Origin: UBA7692 sp964552715
GTDB taxonomy: Bacteria > Bacteroidota > Bacteroidia > Chitinophagales > LD1
Assembly (NCBI GenBank): GCA_964552715.1
Contig: CAZKHZ010000197.1
Location: forward strand, 1-6,424
Direction: 5' to 3'
DNA: 6,424 nucleotides
The translations under genes and the position numbers were made by a program. The notes beneath the pieces were generated by a model. That model saw only the letters and a list, made by a program, of their open reading frames with translations, did not search any database and had not been told where the DNA came from. Positions 5,764 through 6,424 of the stretch are shown piece by piece. Each line of letters opens with the position of its first letter. The first letter of the stretch is position 1.

Positions 5764-6423
5764 CTACCCAAGCATCGCCCGCATTCTTTGCAACAAAGTA
5801 GGATGCGAATAGTGCATAAATATGAAAGCAGGATGTGGTTGCGGATTGCCCAAGTGATTTACCGTAAGCTTCTTTAAGGCATTAATCAAAGGCGCAGCCG
5901 AAAATGTTTCTTTGGCATAGTTATCTGCTTCATATTCATTCTTACGCGAAAAGATGTGCATCAAAATTCCCGTAACTGTGCCCAGCGGACTGAACAAAAG
6001 CGAGAATGTAATCAGCGACAGATGAAAGTTATTCGCCTTTGCGCCCAACACTTCCGCCATCAGCGGAAATGACGAGAGCCAGCCAAACAAAAAGAACATT
6101 AACCCAAACTGCAACACACTAATCACCATGCTTTGCTGCACGTGTTTCTTTTTATAATGCCCCACTTCGTGCGCCAACACCGCGGTGATTTCTTCGGTGC
6201 TTAAATCTTTAATCAATGTATCATACAACACAATGCTTTTTTTACCACCCAAGCCACTAAAAAAAGCATTCGCTTTTGCGCTGCGTTTGCTGCCATCTAT
6301 CACAAAAATATTAGTAAGCGAAAAGTCCACCTTTTTGGCATAAGCCTCAATTGACTGGCGCAATTCGCCATCTTGTAATGGCGAAAGTTTATTGAAGATG
6401 GGTAGAAAAAAGGAAGTGTAGAA
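5764..6423 (-). CDS. M48 (Ste24/CAAX-protease-like) membrane zinc metallopeptidase, C-terminal part; 5' end outside window
   Basis: The frame is open from the window edge to the stop at 5766-5764, giving 219 residues. The TTG at 6363 is not the start: the 20 codons before it (FYTSFFLPIFNKLSPLQDGE) belong to the family's conserved region. The catalytic motif HEVGH (codons at 6171-6157) sits in the sequence AVLAHEVGHYKKKH, and the third zinc ligand is the Glu of NEYEAD (about 5940-5923). Between them lie two hydrophobic segments (VISVLQFGLMFFLFGWL, and LSLITFSLLFSPLGTVTGIL), as in Ste24-type proteases, whose active site lies within the membrane protein and faces the cytoplasm. Upstream, IFVIDGSKRSAKANAFFSG is also characteristic. 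About half of the usual ~410 residues is present; the N-terminal membrane helices are missing. The bacterial role is probably membrane-protein quality control; substrates are unknown. It converges on the epimerase gene. Confidence 0.93.
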   Translation of the reverse strand, partial: FYTSFFLPIFNKLSPLQDGELRQSIEAYAKKVDFSLTNIFVIDGSKRSAKANAFFSGLGGKKSIVLYDTLIKDLSTEEITAVLAHEVGHYKKKHVQQSMVISVLQFGLMFFLFGWLSSFPLMAEVLGAKANNFHLSLITFSLLFSPLGTVTGILMHIFSRKNEYEADNYAKETFSAAPLINALKKLTVNHLGNPQPHPAFIFMHYSHPTLLQRMRAMLG

Positions 6424-6424
6424 C

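Overview
The window reads as a low-GC chromosome segment from a member of the Bacteroidota. Two C-terminal sorting domains of the type IX secretion system (one intact, one a remnant) point there, as do start codons without Shine-Dalgarno sequences, a TAnnTTTG-type promoter element, and several intergenic repeats of the kind scattered through Bacteroidota genomes. No rRNA, tRNA, CRISPR array, insertion sequence, transposase, integrase or reverse transcriptase was seen.

Region by region. (1) At 2-1039 is the 3' part of a surface-type gene: a collagen-like Gly-X-Y stalk built from perfect 117-bp and near-perfect 63-bp tandem repeats, followed by a C-type-lectin-like (Lcl/DUF1566-type) domain. 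The last ~35 codons of that domain have the composition and codon pattern expected of the variable region of a diversity-generating retroelement (DGR). This is the most interesting feature of the window; the matching template repeat and reverse transcriptase are not inside it. (2) At 1040-1423 are a short dispersed repeat, a decayed type IX sorting-domain fragment and a strong hairpin terminator. (3) At 1584-2894 is a complete secreted protein with Y-D-x-x-G/D-N repeats and an intact type IX sorting domain, closed by a second strong terminator. (4) At 2895-3347 is a gene-poor spacer holding a possible minus-strand gene remnant, an array of CTCAAAGCTC/TCTAAAATC-type repeats and a probable promoter. 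(5) At 3348-5540 are two tightly spaced genes: ornithine aminotransferase (rocD), with every key active-site residue, and a GDP-mannose 3,5-epimerase-like enzyme that keeps the catalytic residues known from plant GME. (6) At 5541-5763 is a convergent spacer with three degenerate copies of a palindromic repeat. (7) At 5764-6423, on the minus strand, is the C-terminal half of an M48 (Ste24-like) membrane zinc protease running off the window end.

The genes do not form one pathway. The first half is a cell-surface/secretion region with repeats and decayed pieces, typical of fast-changing accessory DNA; the second half is housekeeping metabolism (ornithine/glutamate semialdehyde, nucleotide sugar, membrane protein processing). 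The rocD-epimerase pair is probably co-transcribed, since only 6 bases separate the two genes, but no biochemical link between them is evident.
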